64,000 bases of DNA from an uncultured Prevotellaceae bacterium (GCA_902779455.1 CACZBS010000013.1:1-64000), one strand, 5' to 3'; positions 1-9,142 are shown, counted from the stretch's first letter. Notes: generated from the sequence alone by a model not told the origin. Numbers and translations are program-made.

Positions 1-48
1 TTGCGTTGTTGCCCCACCCTCTGGGGAGATTTACATAGAGAAAGATAG

Positions 49-263
49 GGACCCCACCCCCGGCCCCTCCCCTCGGAAGGGAGGGGAGCAGCTGCGCGCG
101 ACAAGACAACAAGACACAGGACAACAAGACACAGGCAGCCAAGCCCCCCGACGGGAATGACGGCGCCAAGGCATCAGGACACCAAGCCCTACGGGGAATG
201 ACGGCGCGCCACTCCCCTCCTTCGGAGGGGTCGGGGGAGGCTTGCTCCCCTCCTTCGGAGGGG
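49..263. repeat. GC-rich TIR repeat element (CCCCTCCC family)
   Basis: Inverted blocks of the type cccctcccctcggaagggag occur at about 63-87 and again near 211-263, separated by low-complexity sequence with 'gacaacaagacacagg' duplicated. The same element type recurs at 7242-7400 and 9705-9862. No credible gene is present in the first 829 bases. Confidence 0.7.
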
Positions 264-270
264 CCACGCC

Positions 271-471
271 GTGACACCATAACACCATAACACTGTTTCA
301 TTTCTATAATTCATATTGTAAATACAAAATGGTGATAAAATTTTTATATTATATATAATATATATTATATATATTATATATAATATAAATTATATTTCAA
401 TCTCTTTTTGCATTCACTTTCTCACAAACTAATGATACGGTGTCACTGTGTTATGGTGTTACGGTGTGTCA
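271..471. repeat. Word-repeat inverted repeat around an AT-rich core
   Basis: The left arm (271-295) reads gtgacaccataacaccataa and onward; the right arm (about 445-471) is its near reverse complement, built from the 8-base words GTGTTATG/GTGTTACG. Between the arms lies an AT-only palindromic stretch at about 337-395 made of tata/atat runs. It has the same architecture as the other word-repeat loci of this window, but it is not next to an identified stop codon, because the gene that may end to its left is outside the window. Confidence 0.7.
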
Positions 472-511
472 GTTGTATCATATTGAAAGTAGGCTGTCTT
501 GAACGACGTTG

Positions 512-550
512 CAAAGTGTCATTGGCGTCAAGAAGGCGGGTGACACTTTG
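512..550. other. Isolated 10-bp hairpin in gene-free region
   Basis: CAAAGTGTCA (512-521) pairs with TGACACTTTG (541-550) across a 19-base loop. Apart from this, the stretch 472-702 shows no gene, RNA or recognisable site; short reading frames here have no family features. Confidence 0.4.
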
Positions 551-702
551 ACGGCGGCGCCCTGTAAGTCGGTGACAATCTGATTTCCGCGTTTTCCGTG
601 AGACACATGGCTTCTGTGAAGGCCGCAAGGGGCTTTTTTTACCTTATGCGCTATACAATCCCCCGTTGCAACCCTAAGTAGTGAGCCCGGATGTCTGGAC
701 AC

Positions 703-823
703 GTCACTCTTACACTCTTACGCTCTTACACTCTTACATAAGACAAAATAAAACTAATATGGAACCAATCTTATAAATTTATATCAGTATTTTCTTATGC
801 TTATGTAAGAGTGTAAGAGCGTA
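703..823. repeat. Word-repeat hairpin downstream of BspA-like gene
   Basis: Tandem 8-base words CTTACACT/CTTACGCT occupy 709-742, and the perfect 24-base reverse complement of their inner part lies at 800-823, with a 57-base AT-rich spacer. The right arm starts 7 bases past the stop codon of the minus-strand surface protein gene. A transcript of that gene would fold this into a long hairpin. Confidence 0.8.
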
Positions 824-829
824 GCCATG

Positions 830-2203
830 TTACTGAGCAGAACCGGCCCTGCCGAGCAGGACGTTGATGAGCTCAGTCATGTCGGCGATGGTCACCTGGC
901 CGTCGCCGTTGACGTCGCCCTTCACCGCCTTGCGGGTGAAGTAGCCTGTGTCGGGATTGGCAAAGGTGACGTCGACATTGGATGATTTAAATGCGATGGC
1001 ACCTCTCAGATAGGTACAGCTGCCGAACATAAGCGAGGATGAGGGGCAGCTCCATGTGTCGGCACAGTAGATGGTGAGCAGCCCCGTGCAGCGGTAGAAC
1101 ATGCTAGTCATGTCGGTCACCTTCGACGTGTCGAAGTGGTACAGGTCGAGCGTGGTAATTGATGAACAGCCGCCGAACATCCTGGCAGTGGTCGTCGCCT
1201 CGCTGGTGTCGAAGTTCTCCATGCCTTCTATGGCGTTCACTTTGCTGAAGCTATAGAACCAGCTGTAGAGGCTGGTGGGCTTCACGGTGGCAAACGAGGG
1301 CTGGAAGACCACTTTCTGGCAGTTTGCTCTGGCACCGTCGCTGGCAGTCGTGTTCCATGCCGGAACAGTTTCGGTCGGCGAGCTGGTGATGTCGGTGCCG
1401 CTCCATACGCTGGTGGCAGTCACCGTCGTGCCGTCCTCGGCGGTATATTGGGCACCTTCATCCGGGATGGCCCCATTGCCGAAGTAGAGTGTCTTGCTGT
1501 CTGCACTCCATACGGCGAAGGGCTTGGGCTCAATCTTCTTTATAATTACTTTAATGGCCCGGTCGCCGTTATTATCATACAGCGTCCCATTTTCGGGCAG
1601 CGCGATGTAACATCCTTCGAGCGTGATTTTTTTGCAGTAGATGGCGCCATAGGCATGATATATCTCGACGTCGGAGTTGCGTATCACCAACGATTTGTTT
1701 TCGTCATCCGCATAAAAAAAACCCCAACTATAGATGGACATGTCCTCAATAGTGCACTGGGCTCCAACCGAGATACCGCCTCCATCACGCGAGTACAAAG
1801 TCAATTTCCCCTCTCCCTTAAGAATGAGGTTTTTACTACTGTTAATACAATCCTCACCTCCACTTTCGAGTGTAAGATCTTTCGTTATATAGATGGTGAG
1901 ATCTTCAATTTCATTATTCGTGATGACTCCATATTCTTCGCCTTCATCATCTGCGGTGGGCGTCCTGGCGTCGCCGCTTATGGTGAGCGTCTTTGTGGCT
2001 TCATTGTAGCTGAAGACTCCGTCGCCCAGAATGTCGGCTGCGTTGGCGCTCGTCACCCGCGTGCCGCAGATATAAAAGTCATAGGATGTCTGTGCCTGCA
2101 ACGGAGAAAGGGAAAAAGCAAGCAAAAATAGCGACAACAGGCTAAACCTTAGCCAATCTGCACCCCCAAAAATGAGGGCTGAAGGAGAAGGATGATTTTT
2201 CAT
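830..2203 (-). CDS. BspA-like surface protein with DUF285 repeats and dockerin-like tail
   Basis: Predicted secreted or surface protein of 457 residues. A signal peptide covers roughly residues 1-37 (hydrophobic SLLSLFLLAFSLS, cleavage after LQA). The middle is beta-rich without a recognised domain. Residues about 290-400 carry DUF285/BspA-type units (FDTSKVTDMTSMF, LDLYHFDTSKV). The last 29 residues form a calcium-loop dockerin-like unit starting GDVNGDGQVTIAD, common at the C-terminus of Prevotella secreted proteins. I chose the ATG at 2203, which directly precedes the signal peptide; an in-frame ATG at 2233 would add ten residues. The gene lies 82 bases after the larger BspA gene and is probably cotranscribed with it. 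Binding partner unknown. Confidence 0.8.
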   Translation of the reverse strand: MKNHPSPSALIFGGADWLRFSLLSLFLLAFSLSPLQAQTSYDFYICGTRVTSANAADILGDGVFSYNEATKTLTISGDARTPTADDEGEEYGVITNNEIEDLTIYITKDLTLESGGEDCINSSKNLILKGEGKLTLYSRDGGGISVGAQCTIEDMSIYSWGFFYADDENKSLVIRNSDVEIYHAYGAIYCKKITLEGCYIALPENGTLYDNNGDRAIKVIIKKIEPKPFAVWSADSKTLYFGNGAIPDEGAQYTAEDGTTVTATSVWSGTDITSSPTETVPAWNTTASDGARANCQKVVFQPSFATVKPTSLYSWFYSFSKVNAIEGMENFDTSEATTTARMFGGCSSITTLDLYHFDTSKVTDMTSMFYRCTGLLTIYCADTWSCPSSSLMFGSCTYLRGAIAFKSSNVDVTFANPDTGYFTRKAVKGDVNGDGQVTIADMTELINVLLGRAGSAQ

Positions 2204-2285
2204 ATTACTGTTGATGTTTGATGGGTCATACATGATACTTTATTCGCGCGCACAGGGCGGCAGCTGTCGCCCTGTGCGACGGCCT

Positions 2286-5200
2286 TTACCGCAGCGTGGC
2301 CGCGTTGGTGGCCTCAGCGTCGTAGGTGATGTGGAAATTGACGGTGGCGGTGGCTGTCTCGCCGCTGTCGTTCTTGTAGATGAGCACCAGCTTGGCGGTG
2401 AGGGCGTCGCCGGATGCGGCTTGGGGATGGCACGACACGACGAACTGCGCAGCGTTCTTGTCGAACCAGACGGCGGCCTTCGACGTCTGATCCCAACTGC
2501 CGGGGTAGCCATCGGCCGAGAACCAGTAGCCCAGCTCACCGCTCGAATTGTTGGTGGTATACGACGTGTTGGCCGTGCCGTCGGCATTATATGCCACCAG
2601 CTCCACCTCGCCGTTCTGCGGCTCTGCGGGCTGTGTGAGCAGCTTCGAGGCGATCTGTGCGGGCGCGAGGGTGAAGGCGCTGACGAGGCGGTCGCTGACG
2701 GGGATGCTGAGTGTGGTGTAGTTGCCGTCGGGCTTCAGTACGACGTCGTAGTCGAGCGACACGTTGCTGATGGGGCCGGGCATGACGGCCTTGCCCAGGA
2801 TGACGTCGACGAGGAACGACACGTCGGCAATGGTGATTGAGCCGTCCTGGTTGACGTCGCCCACGTTGGCATCCGTCTGCTTTCGGATAGCGTAGACGAC
2901 CCATGTGGTCTTGGGGTCGACGGTGCCCGGCTCGTCGAGAATCAGGTAGTTCTTGCAGGGCAGCCCCATTTCTTCACCATTGTCGTAGGCGAAGCCCTCG
3001 ATCATGTCCTCGCCATTCTTCAGGATGCGCACTTCGTAGCCGTCGTCAGCGATGTAGTAGAGATAGGCATCGGTGATGCCCACGTCGTTGAGGTAGCCCG
3101 TCTCGATGATGCCGTTGGTGAGGGTGCGCTCCTGACGGACGCCGTTCTGGGTCCACTTCACCCACGCCCGGACGCCCTCGCCGGCCAGCAGGAAGGTGTG
3201 GTTGTCCTCGACGGTCTCTTCCACGACCTTATAGAACTTGCCATTGATGTTGTCGGCCGACTTTTCTGTCCATCCGGCCGCGATGTAGGCATCGCGGGTG
3301 CCGACGGGCACGGTCAGGACGCACTTCGACGACAAGCCCCCCACGAAGTCAGGCAGCGAGGTGATGTCGACGGGCGTGGGGCTCTTTGCCACGATCGACT
3401 CAATGTTGCGGCTCCAATAGAACACTTGGTCGGACAAGCTTGAGAGGCTTGCAGGCAGTATGACCGATTTCAGCGAAGTGCATGCTGCGAAGGCAGCCTT
3501 GCCGATGGTCGTCACAGTAGCCGGAATCTCAATCTCCTCCAAGGCAGGATTGTTGTTGAAGGCATTGGCGCCGATGGTCTTCATCCTCGAAGGCAGCGTG
3601 ATGTGCTGCAGCGAGGTGCACCCCGCGAAGGCCTGGGCCGCGATGTTTGATGTCTCGTCGGTGATGGTCACATCTTGCAGGGCCGAGCAGCCTGAGAACA
3701 TTCCAGCAGACGTCTTAGGCACCACGGCACACTGCAGGGCAGAACACCCGCGGAAGACATAATCATTGACTGACGTCACGGTGGAGGGGATGGTGACGGA
3801 GGTGATGCCCGTAGCGCTGTCGAAAGCCCTGAGGCCAAGACGCGTCACCTTGTAGGTGGTGCCCAGATACTCGATGGTCTCGGGAATGGTGACGCTGCCT
3901 ACGGTCGCTTCAGGGATGCACAGGCGGGGGTTGTTGGGATGGCCGATGCAGGCTATGTTAAGACGAGCAGTCAAATAGTAGCGCACGGGCACGCCCTCGA
4001 TGGTCTTCACCACGGCCTGGTCGTCCTCAACGACGCTGGCAAAGACCTTGCTGGCTTCGCCTGTCCCGTCGCCCCAGCCTGAGCAGTTAATGTAGGCGTC
4101 GCGCATGCCGAGGGGCACGGTCAGGACGCAGTCGCTGTTGATGAACCAGAAAGCTCCTATTGCGAAGGGGGTCATGATGTTCGAATAGACATGGGTCAGG
4201 CCGGTGCACTCCTCAAAGGAGCGCTCCATTGAGGTGAGCGTGCTGGGCAGGGTCAGCGTGGTGAGCGACGTGCAGCGCTGGAAGGAGAAGTTGCCGATGG
4301 AGACGAGTCCCTCGGGCAGGTTGATGGTCGTCAGGGCCGAGCAGCCATTGAAGGCATAGTTCTGAATGGTGAGCAGCGTCGAGGGCAGGGCGACGGTCTC
4401 CAGCGCAGTGCATTCGTTGAACGTGCTGGGGAGAATGTCTGTGATGCCCTCGGGGATGGTGACTGAGGTGAGTGCGGCGCAGCCGTAGAAGGCTCCCCAT
4501 GACAGGGCCGTCACGGTGTAGGTCGTGCCATCGTGCTCCACCGTGGTGGGAATCTCCAGCGCTCCGGCTGTCGACACGTCGACGGCGGGATCGTTGCCAT
4601 CGCCGACCGAGACGGTCGACGGGCCCGTCTTGAGGAACTTCATGCCGTCCTCCACGAAGACCTCGCCGTTGACGATGCCGCCACCGAAGTAGAAATACCA
4701 TCCGGCGGTATTATACAACTGTTCAGTGCCTTGCGGCACGTAGAGCTTGGCGCCTTCAGGGAGGCCAGTGAACACCTGATCGTTAATCGTGAAGGGCTCT
4801 CGGATCTGCGAATAGACCTCGGCCAGGGCCGAGCAGCCGCCGAAGGCACGGTCGCCGATGGCCGTCAGCGTGGCGGGCAGCGACACCGTGGTCAGGCCGG
4901 TGCAATTCTCGAAAGCGCCCGTGGCGACGGTGGTCACGGTCAAGGTCGATGGAACCACAAGGTCAGCGTACTTCACCGTCTGGGGCAATGTCAGCGCGCC
5001 CGCGGTAGCCACGTCGATGGCCGGAGCGTCGCCCGTGCCCACCTGGACAGTCCAGGGATTCAGCCCCGTCACCTTATAGGTCACGCTGTCGCCCTCCTCC
5101 GTCTCGGCCGTGAAGATGGTCTCGGGATAGATGCCGGCAGGGAACTGCGTCGTGGTCCAGCCGCGGGCCTCGTAGGTCGAGGCCTCGCTGAACGGGATGC

Positions 5201-6371
5201 GGGCCTGACACGAGGCATGGTGACCTGGGAAGGCGTCGCTGTCGATGTAGGGAACGGTGAGGCCCTCGACGGTGACCGAGGTGAGATTGTTGAGCATCTG
5301 GAAGGCCTTACTCTCGATTTTCTGCACCGACGACGGCAGGACGAGGGACTGTATTCCCAGTATATTCTGGCAAGCGCCCGTGGCAATGTGACGGACGTAG
5401 TAGGTCTTGTCGCCCGAGGTCACCGTCTTGGGGATGACCAGCGTCGAGGGTGAATAAGAATGGGCTTCCACCCCGACCAGTTCCACGACGGGGTAATCCT
5501 CGTATGAGTTGAATGCCCCGAACGTCATACGATAGCCGTTCACCTCGCGTGAAAAGCGTCCGTCCTCTTTCAGGCCTGCACCAAAATAGTCCTTCGTCCA
5601 GCCTTTGCTAATGTATCGGTCCGTCGTACCGGGGGGAATGATCAACTGAGACTTCCACCCCACCCGCTTGAAGGTCGACGGCATGATATAGGGAGGATTA
5701 TCCATCTCGGCCCTCACCTCATACAGTTGGGTGCAGCCATAGAAGGCGGAGTCGCACAACTCATAGAGCGAGCCGGGCAGCGTCACCGAGGGGAGGCCGC
5801 TACATCCAGAGAAAGCCTGCTTCTTGATAGAATTGATCGTGCCGGGCAGCTTGAGCTCCGTCATTTGGGAGCAGCCCTTGAAGGCCTTTTCGCCGATGGT
5901 GGTCACGACCGTGTTCGACAGGTCGGCACTTGTCAGGTTAATGCAATTAGCGAATGCTTCGGGGTTGATCCAGTCCAGGGTGGAGCACCAGTTGACGACC
6001 TCCAGTTTCGTGCAATTCGCGAAAGCCCGCGAATAGATCGTGCGGACGTTGTCGCAAAGGGTCACCCCTTTCAGTGTCTTAAGGCCCATGAAGGCCTCCT
6101 CGCCGATATACAGGATCCGGTAGTAGGTATTGCCGTAGTGCACCGAACCATTTTCGGGCATCATGTAGTAGAGGGGCGTCTGGCCTTCGATGATCTCCAC
6201 CTTCTTCACCGTGGCGACATCCCAGCCCCAATAGTCAGACCGGTTCAGCAGGTAGGTGGTCCTGAACCCGCCGCTCTCCACGACGTACTCTTCATTGGTC
6301 TGTGCCGACAGGCTGCCGCACACGAGCAGCATCAGGGTCAGCAACGCCATCTGTAGTCTTTGTCTCTTCAT
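2286..6371 (-). CDS. Large BspA-type leucine-rich-repeat surface protein
   Basis: Secreted protein of 1361 residues. Signal peptide 1-24 (MALLTLMLLVCGSLSAQ). Most of residues 45-1060 are LRR_5 (BspA, Treponema pallidum-type) units of the form 'IGDRAFGGCSALAEV' or 'LPSTLTSI', interspersed with linkers ending in 'LYVPQGTEQLYNTAGW'. A dockerin-like unit (GDVNQDGSITIADVSFLVDV) lies at about 1168-1195, followed by a roughly 160-residue C-terminal domain containing GYWFSADGYPGSWDQ, possibly DUF4859-like (uncertain). BspA-family proteins mediate adhesion and matrix binding in oral Bacteroidales; a role here is inferred. It is first in a two-gene unit and sits behind a promoter with three phased GTTGTCA repeats beside a small AraC gene, suggesting dedicated control. 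Confidence 0.88.
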   Translation of the reverse strand: MKRQRLQMALLTLMLLVCGSLSAQTNEEYVVESGGFRTTYLLNRSDYWGWDVATVKKVEIIEGQTPLYYMMPENGSVHYGNTYYRILYIGEEAFMGLKTLKGVTLCDNVRTIYSRAFANCTKLEVVNWCSTLDWINPEAFANCINLTSADLSNTVVTTIGEKAFKGCSQMTELKLPGTINSIKKQAFSGCSGLPSVTLPGSLYELCDSAFYGCTQLYEVRAEMDNPPYIMPSTFKRVGWKSQLIIPPGTTDRYISKGWTKDYFGAGLKEDGRFSREVNGYRMTFGAFNSYEDYPVVELVGVEAHSYSPSTLVIPKTVTSGDKTYYVRHIATGACQNILGIQSLVLPSSVQKIESKAFQMLNNLTSVTVEGLTVPYIDSDAFPGHHASCQARIPFSEASTYEARGWTTTQFPAGIYPETIFTAETEEGDSVTYKVTGLNPWTVQVGTGDAPAIDVATAGALTLPQTVKYADLVVPSTLTVTTVATGAFENCTGLTTVSLPATLTAIGDRAFGGCSALAEVYSQIREPFTINDQVFTGLPEGAKLYVPQGTEQLYNTAGWYFYFGGGIVNGEVFVEDGMKFLKTGPSTVSVGDGNDPAVDVSTAGALEIPTTVEHDGTTYTVTALSWGAFYGCAALTSVTIPEGITDILPSTFNECTALETVALPSTLLTIQNYAFNGCSALTTINLPEGLVSIGNFSFQRCTSLTTLTLPSTLTSMERSFEECTGLTHVYSNIMTPFAIGAFWFINSDCVLTVPLGMRDAYINCSGWGDGTGEASKVFASVVEDDQAVVKTIEGVPVRYYLTARLNIACIGHPNNPRLCIPEATVGSVTIPETIEYLGTTYKVTRLGLRAFDSATGITSVTIPSTVTSVNDYVFRGCSALQCAVVPKTSAGMFSGCSALQDVTITDETSNIAAQAFAGCTSLQHITLPSRMKTIGANAFNNNPALEEIEIPATVTTIGKAAFAACTSLKSVILPASLSSLSDQVFYWSRNIESIVAKSPTPVDITSLPDFVGGLSSKCVLTVPVGTRDAYIAAGWTEKSADNINGKFYKVVEETVEDNHTFLLAGEGVRAWVKWTQNGVRQERTLTNGIIETGYLNDVGITDAYLYYIADDGYEVRILKNGEDMIEGFAYDNGEEMGLPCKNYLILDEPGTVDPKTTWVVYAIRKQTDANVGDVNQDGSITIADVSFLVDVILGKAVMPGPISNVSLDYDVVLKPDGNYTTLSIPVSDRLVSAFTLAPAQIASKLLTQPAEPQNGEVELVAYNADGTANTSYTTNNSSGELGYWFSADGYPGSWDQTSKAAVWFDKNAAQFVVSCHPQAASGDALTAKLVLIYKNDSGETATATVNFHITYDAEATNAATLR

Positions 6372-6421
6372 TTTTATGATTCAATTTAAGTTAAACATTC
6401 ATTCATCATGAGTCCAGCATG

Positions 6422-6507
6422 CAAAGATAAGCATAAATGCGGCATCGGCGGTTGTCAAAATGCGCATTTCAGTTGTCACAATCCGCTTTTTAGTTGTCAC
6501 AATCGAC
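6422..6507 (-). promoter_or_regulatory. Promoter of BspA gene with three 21-bp-phased GTTGTCA operators
   Basis: A -7 box TATCTTTG (minus strand, 6429-6422) lies 51 bases before the start codon. Direct repeats beginning GTTGTCA on the plus strand start at 6451, 6472 and 6493, exactly 21 bases apart, the nearest 22 bases from the edge of the -7 box. No TTTG -33 element is seen at the usual distance, so activator dependence is plausible. Confidence 0.75.
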
Positions 6508-6547
6508 AAAAACGGGGGCGGACGGCATAAAAATGCACAAAAAACGT

Positions 6548-6910
6548 TCAGCGAAGCGCTTTCAGACCGCTGACAAAGGCCGAGGGCGACATGCCGAAGG
6601 CGCGGCGGAAGTCGCGCGCGAAGTTCGACTTGTCGTCGAAGCCGCAGCTGCGGGCCACCTCGACGATGGACATCTCGGGGTGGGCCACGAGCATCCGGCG
6701 GGCGTGCTTCAGGCGGCGCTCGAAGATGTAGACGTGGGGCGTCTGTCCGAAGATGCCGATGAAGCGTCGGCGGAACTTGGTGGTGCTCATGCAGAGCGCG
6801 GCCGTCAGCTGTCTGACGCTGACGTGCCCCTTGCGGATCTGGCGGTCGATGACGCTGATGACCTTTCGGCGGAAGGCGTCGTCCTCGGGTGACAGGATGG
6901 TCTTTATCAT
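6548..6910 (-). CDS. Stand-alone AraC-type DNA-binding protein
   Basis: A 120-residue protein consisting almost only of an AraC/XylS double helix-turn-helix (residues about 20-120; SVRQLTAALCMSTTKFRRRF for the first helix pair, SIVEVARSCGFDDKSNFARD for the second). There is no sensor or ligand domain. The C-terminal half closely resembles the C-terminus of the neighbouring TPR-AraC sensor (GFDDKSNF shared), so it looks like a duplicated output domain. I start it at the ATG at 6910, which fits the upstream promoter; a frame extension to 6997 would run through the promoter and operator repeats. Its own promoter and that of the BspA gene share the GTTGTCA repeats, so autoregulation and control of the surface proteins is the likely role (inference). 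Confidence 0.85.
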   Translation of the reverse strand: MIKTILSPEDDAFRRKVISVIDRQIRKGHVSVRQLTAALCMSTTKFRRRFIGIFGQTPHVYIFERRLKHARRMLVAHPEMSIVEVARSCGFDDKSNFARDFRRAFGMSPSAFVSGLKALR

Positions 6911-6930
6911 CTGATATGCAGTTTTGCGTG

Positions 6931-6995
6931 CAAATTTACGCACAACGCACGGGGAATTGGTTGTCAAAATGCGCAAAAAAGTTGTCAAAATCAAC
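6931..6995 (-). promoter_or_regulatory. AraC gene promoter with two 21-bp-phased GTTGTCA operators
   Basis: The -7 box TAAATTTG (minus strand, 6938-6931) lies 20 bases before the start codon. GTTGTCAAAAT repeats start at 6960 and 6981, 21 bases apart. The nearest is 22 bases from the box edge, the same distance as in the BspA promoter. Confidence 0.72.
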
Positions 6996-6999
6996 ATTT

Positions 7000-7172
7000 T
7001 TGCAGGTGCAGATTGTAAAGAATATTCACAATCCGTCGGTCAATTTGCACAAGTGATTGATTTTCAGGCAAGTAAAATATCATCCAAAAAGAAGCGGCAC
7101 TTCTCGGCCAGAGAAGTGCCGCTTTTCGATGCGAGAAGCGGTGCTTTTCTGCCCGAAAAGCACCGCTTCGCT
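7000..7172 (-). repeat. Double-hairpin element (GAAGCGGCACTT family), copy 1
   Basis: Two adjacent perfect hairpins: arms aagcggcacttctc/gagaagtgccgctt at 7092-7124 and gaagcggtgctttt/aaaagcaccgcttc at 7135-7169. Read on the minus strand they are followed by a flank containing CTGAAAATCAATCACTT and then TTTACAA, features shared with copies at 26.8 and 54.4 kb. It lies about 180 bases upstream of the AraC gene start. Confidence 0.75.
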
Positions 7173-7241
7173 GAAACAGAATCGTCGTTTGTAAACAAAT
7201 TTCTAAATTTCCAACACTACTCATTGCCTATGGCAGAAAGA

Positions 7242-7400
7242 GTTACAGACCCCACCCCCAACCCCTCCCCTTGAAGGGAGGGGAGCGGCTGCGCCGTCAT
7301 TACCGTCGGACAGGGCGCCAGCCCCTCCTCCCCTTCGGGGAGGTCGGGTGGGGTTACTCCCCTCCCCTCAAGGGGAGGGGTTGGGGGTGGGGTCTCTAAC
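7242..7400. repeat. GC-rich TIR repeat element
   Basis: A 159-base unit with terminal inverted repeats of over 40 bases: gttacagaccccacccccaa on the left and the reverse complement of gttagagaccccacccccaa on the right. Internal inverted blocks are of the CCTCCCCTTGAAGGGAGGGG type. No coding content; MITE-like. Confidence 0.75.
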
Positions 7401-7469
7401 TCCTTACAACGAAATCTCACGAAAACTATTCAAGCCTACATCATTCATGCAGCTTGGGCTATCTCCCCC

Positions 7470-9110
7470 CTACTTCTGCTGCCTGACGTAGTCGGAGGGT
7501 GTCATCCCGTGGACGTGCTTGAAGGCGCGGGTGAAGTTCGACTTGTCGTCGAAGCCGCACTTTATGGCCACCTCCGAGATGTTGAGCTCCGGGTGCTCGT
7601 CGAAGAGCTGGCGGGCACGCTCCATGCGCAGACGGATGATGTAAGCCTGCGGACGGTCGCCCAGCAGGGCCGTGAAGCGGTGGCGGAAGGCCGTCATGCT
7701 CATGGCCATCTCGCGGGCGATGGCAGAGACGTCGATGCGCCCCTCCTCGATCTGTCTGAAGGCCAGGGCATTGACGCGCCCGATGAACTGACGGTCGTCC
7801 TCAGCGAGCGACTCCGTCGACGGCGGATCGCTGGGCTCCGCTGCCGACAGCTCGTTGAACTGTCGCTCAAATCGGCGGGTGCGCTGACGGAGCACGATGA
7901 AGAGCCCGGCCAGGACCAGCAAGAGCAGGCTGACGACGCCGACGGACACATATAATATAACGCGCGCACGCGTGTGAGCGGCATCCTTCTCCTGACGCAG
8001 CCGGTCGTTGCCCAGCTGGGCGCCCATCATGGCCATGCTGTCGGCCACGGAGCGCGCATAGATCGTGTCGCGCAGGGCGTTGTAGCGCTCCAGATGGGGC
8101 ATGGCCTCCTGCGGCAGCGAGTCCTTCAGGCAGTTGTAGAGTCCGAGCTGGGCGTGCAACTCGTTGTAGGGGTCGCCCATCTGCGAGAAGATCTGGCGGG
8201 CCACGTCGAAGTACGGACGGGCCTGCTGCGGCTGATCGTCGTTGAGCAGCAGCTCGCCCATCTTGTTGCAGGCGATGCCCAGCGACTGGTAGTTCTCGTC
8301 CTGCTGCAACTGGGGGATGGCCTTCTCCAGCGCCTCGCGGGCCTCGCTGAAGCGGGCCAGACCCGTCAGCGCCTCAGCCATCTGGGTCAGTCGGATGGCC
8401 TCCTTGTCCTTGCGCCCCAGCTGCTGCTCGATGGCCAGTCCCTTCTGGGCATAGTCGAGGGCCTGCTCCTGACGCCCCATGGCATGATAAGCCTCCGAGG
8501 CCATGCCGTAGAGGATGGACAGGCGCCCCTGGTTGCCGGCCTGGAGGCAGTAGTCGATGCCGCGCAGGACGTACTGCTCAGCCTCATGGGGCAGGTTGGC
8601 ACCGATGTAGATGGCGGCCAGCGTGTTGAGCACCGAGCTGAGGGCATCGGGGTCGCCCAGCTGCTGCGACGTCTGATAGCACTGCTTGGCGTAGCGGGCC
8701 GCGGCGGGCGAGTCGCCCAGGCGGATGCAGGTGATGGCCAGCAGGTTCTGACACTCGCCCAGCAGTGACGTGTTGCCGCCGGCCTCGCAGAGGGGCAGCG
8801 CCCGCCGGCCATAGGCCAGCGCCGATTCGTAGTCCTGCGTGTCGTAGAAGTATTCAGCGGCCCAGTAACAGACCTGCTGGCTGAGCGTGTCGGGATGGAC
8901 GGAGGGGGAGAAGCTGAGCTGACGGTCGAGAAAGTCGTCGGCCTGCAGGGTGCTGAAGAACTGGTTGGCCACCGACAGGCGCTCGGCCGGAGCGGTCGCC
9001 GCGTCGTAGGCCCCAAGCAGCTTCCTCACCGTCGCGTCGTCGGCCTGTAGCGGGGCGACGGACATGAGAGATGACAGTAGAATAAAGATGGCTTTTCGCG
9101 CGAATCTCAT
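7470..9110 (-). CDS. TPR-transmembrane-AraC family transcriptional regulator
   Basis: A 546-residue one-component sensor. Signal peptide 1-23, a tetratricopeptide-repeat periplasmic region at about 60-340 (ALAYGRRALPLCEAG, ALDYAQKGLAIEQQLG), one membrane helix at about 385-407 (VSVGVVSLLLLVLAGLFIVL), and a cytoplasmic AraC/XylS double HTH at about 447-546 ending in GFDDKSNFTRAFKHVHGMTP. This architecture is common in Bacteroidetes; TPRs are thought to sense a periplasmic or protein signal. Its HTH is paralogous to the small AraC protein two genes away, so either could bind the GTTGTCA repeats. The promoter has a -7 box at 9135-9142. Confidence 0.88.
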   Translation of the reverse strand: MRFARKAIFILLSSLMSVAPLQADDATVRKLLGAYDAATAPAERLSVANQFFSTLQADDFLDRQLSFSPSVHPDTLSQQVCYWAAEYFYDTQDYESALAYGRRALPLCEAGGNTSLLGECQNLLAITCIRLGDSPAAARYAKQCYQTSQQLGDPDALSSVLNTLAAIYIGANLPHEAEQYVLRGIDYCLQAGNQGRLSILYGMASEAYHAMGRQEQALDYAQKGLAIEQQLGRKDKEAIRLTQMAEALTGLARFSEAREALEKAIPQLQQDENYQSLGIACNKMGELLLNDDQPQQARPYFDVARQIFSQMGDPYNELHAQLGLYNCLKDSLPQEAMPHLERYNALRDTIYARSVADSMAMMGAQLGNDRLRQEKDAAHTRARVILYVSVGVVSLLLLVLAGLFIVLRQRTRRFERQFNELSAAEPSDPPSTESLAEDDRQFIGRVNALAFRQIEEGRIDVSAIAREMAMSMTAFRHRFTALLGDRPQAYIIRLRMERARQLFDEHPELNISEVAIKCGFDDKSNFTRAFKHVHGMTPSDYVRQQK

Positions 9111-9134
9111 AATGGCATTACATATTTACAAGTG

Positions 9135-9142
9135 CAAAAATA
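9135..9142 (-). promoter_or_regulatory. -7 box of the TPR-AraC regulator gene
   Basis: TATTTTTG on the minus strand matches the Bacteroidetes TAnnTTTG element, 25 bases before the ATG. Confidence 0.5.

Noticed and set aside
443..702. Short minus-strand frames in the left flank
   Set aside because: Overlapping frames of 61-74 codons without family features, running through hairpins and repeats.
4533..5453. Plus-strand frame of 306 codons inside the large BspA gene
   Set aside because: Antisense of leucine-rich repeats; no start signal or family motif.
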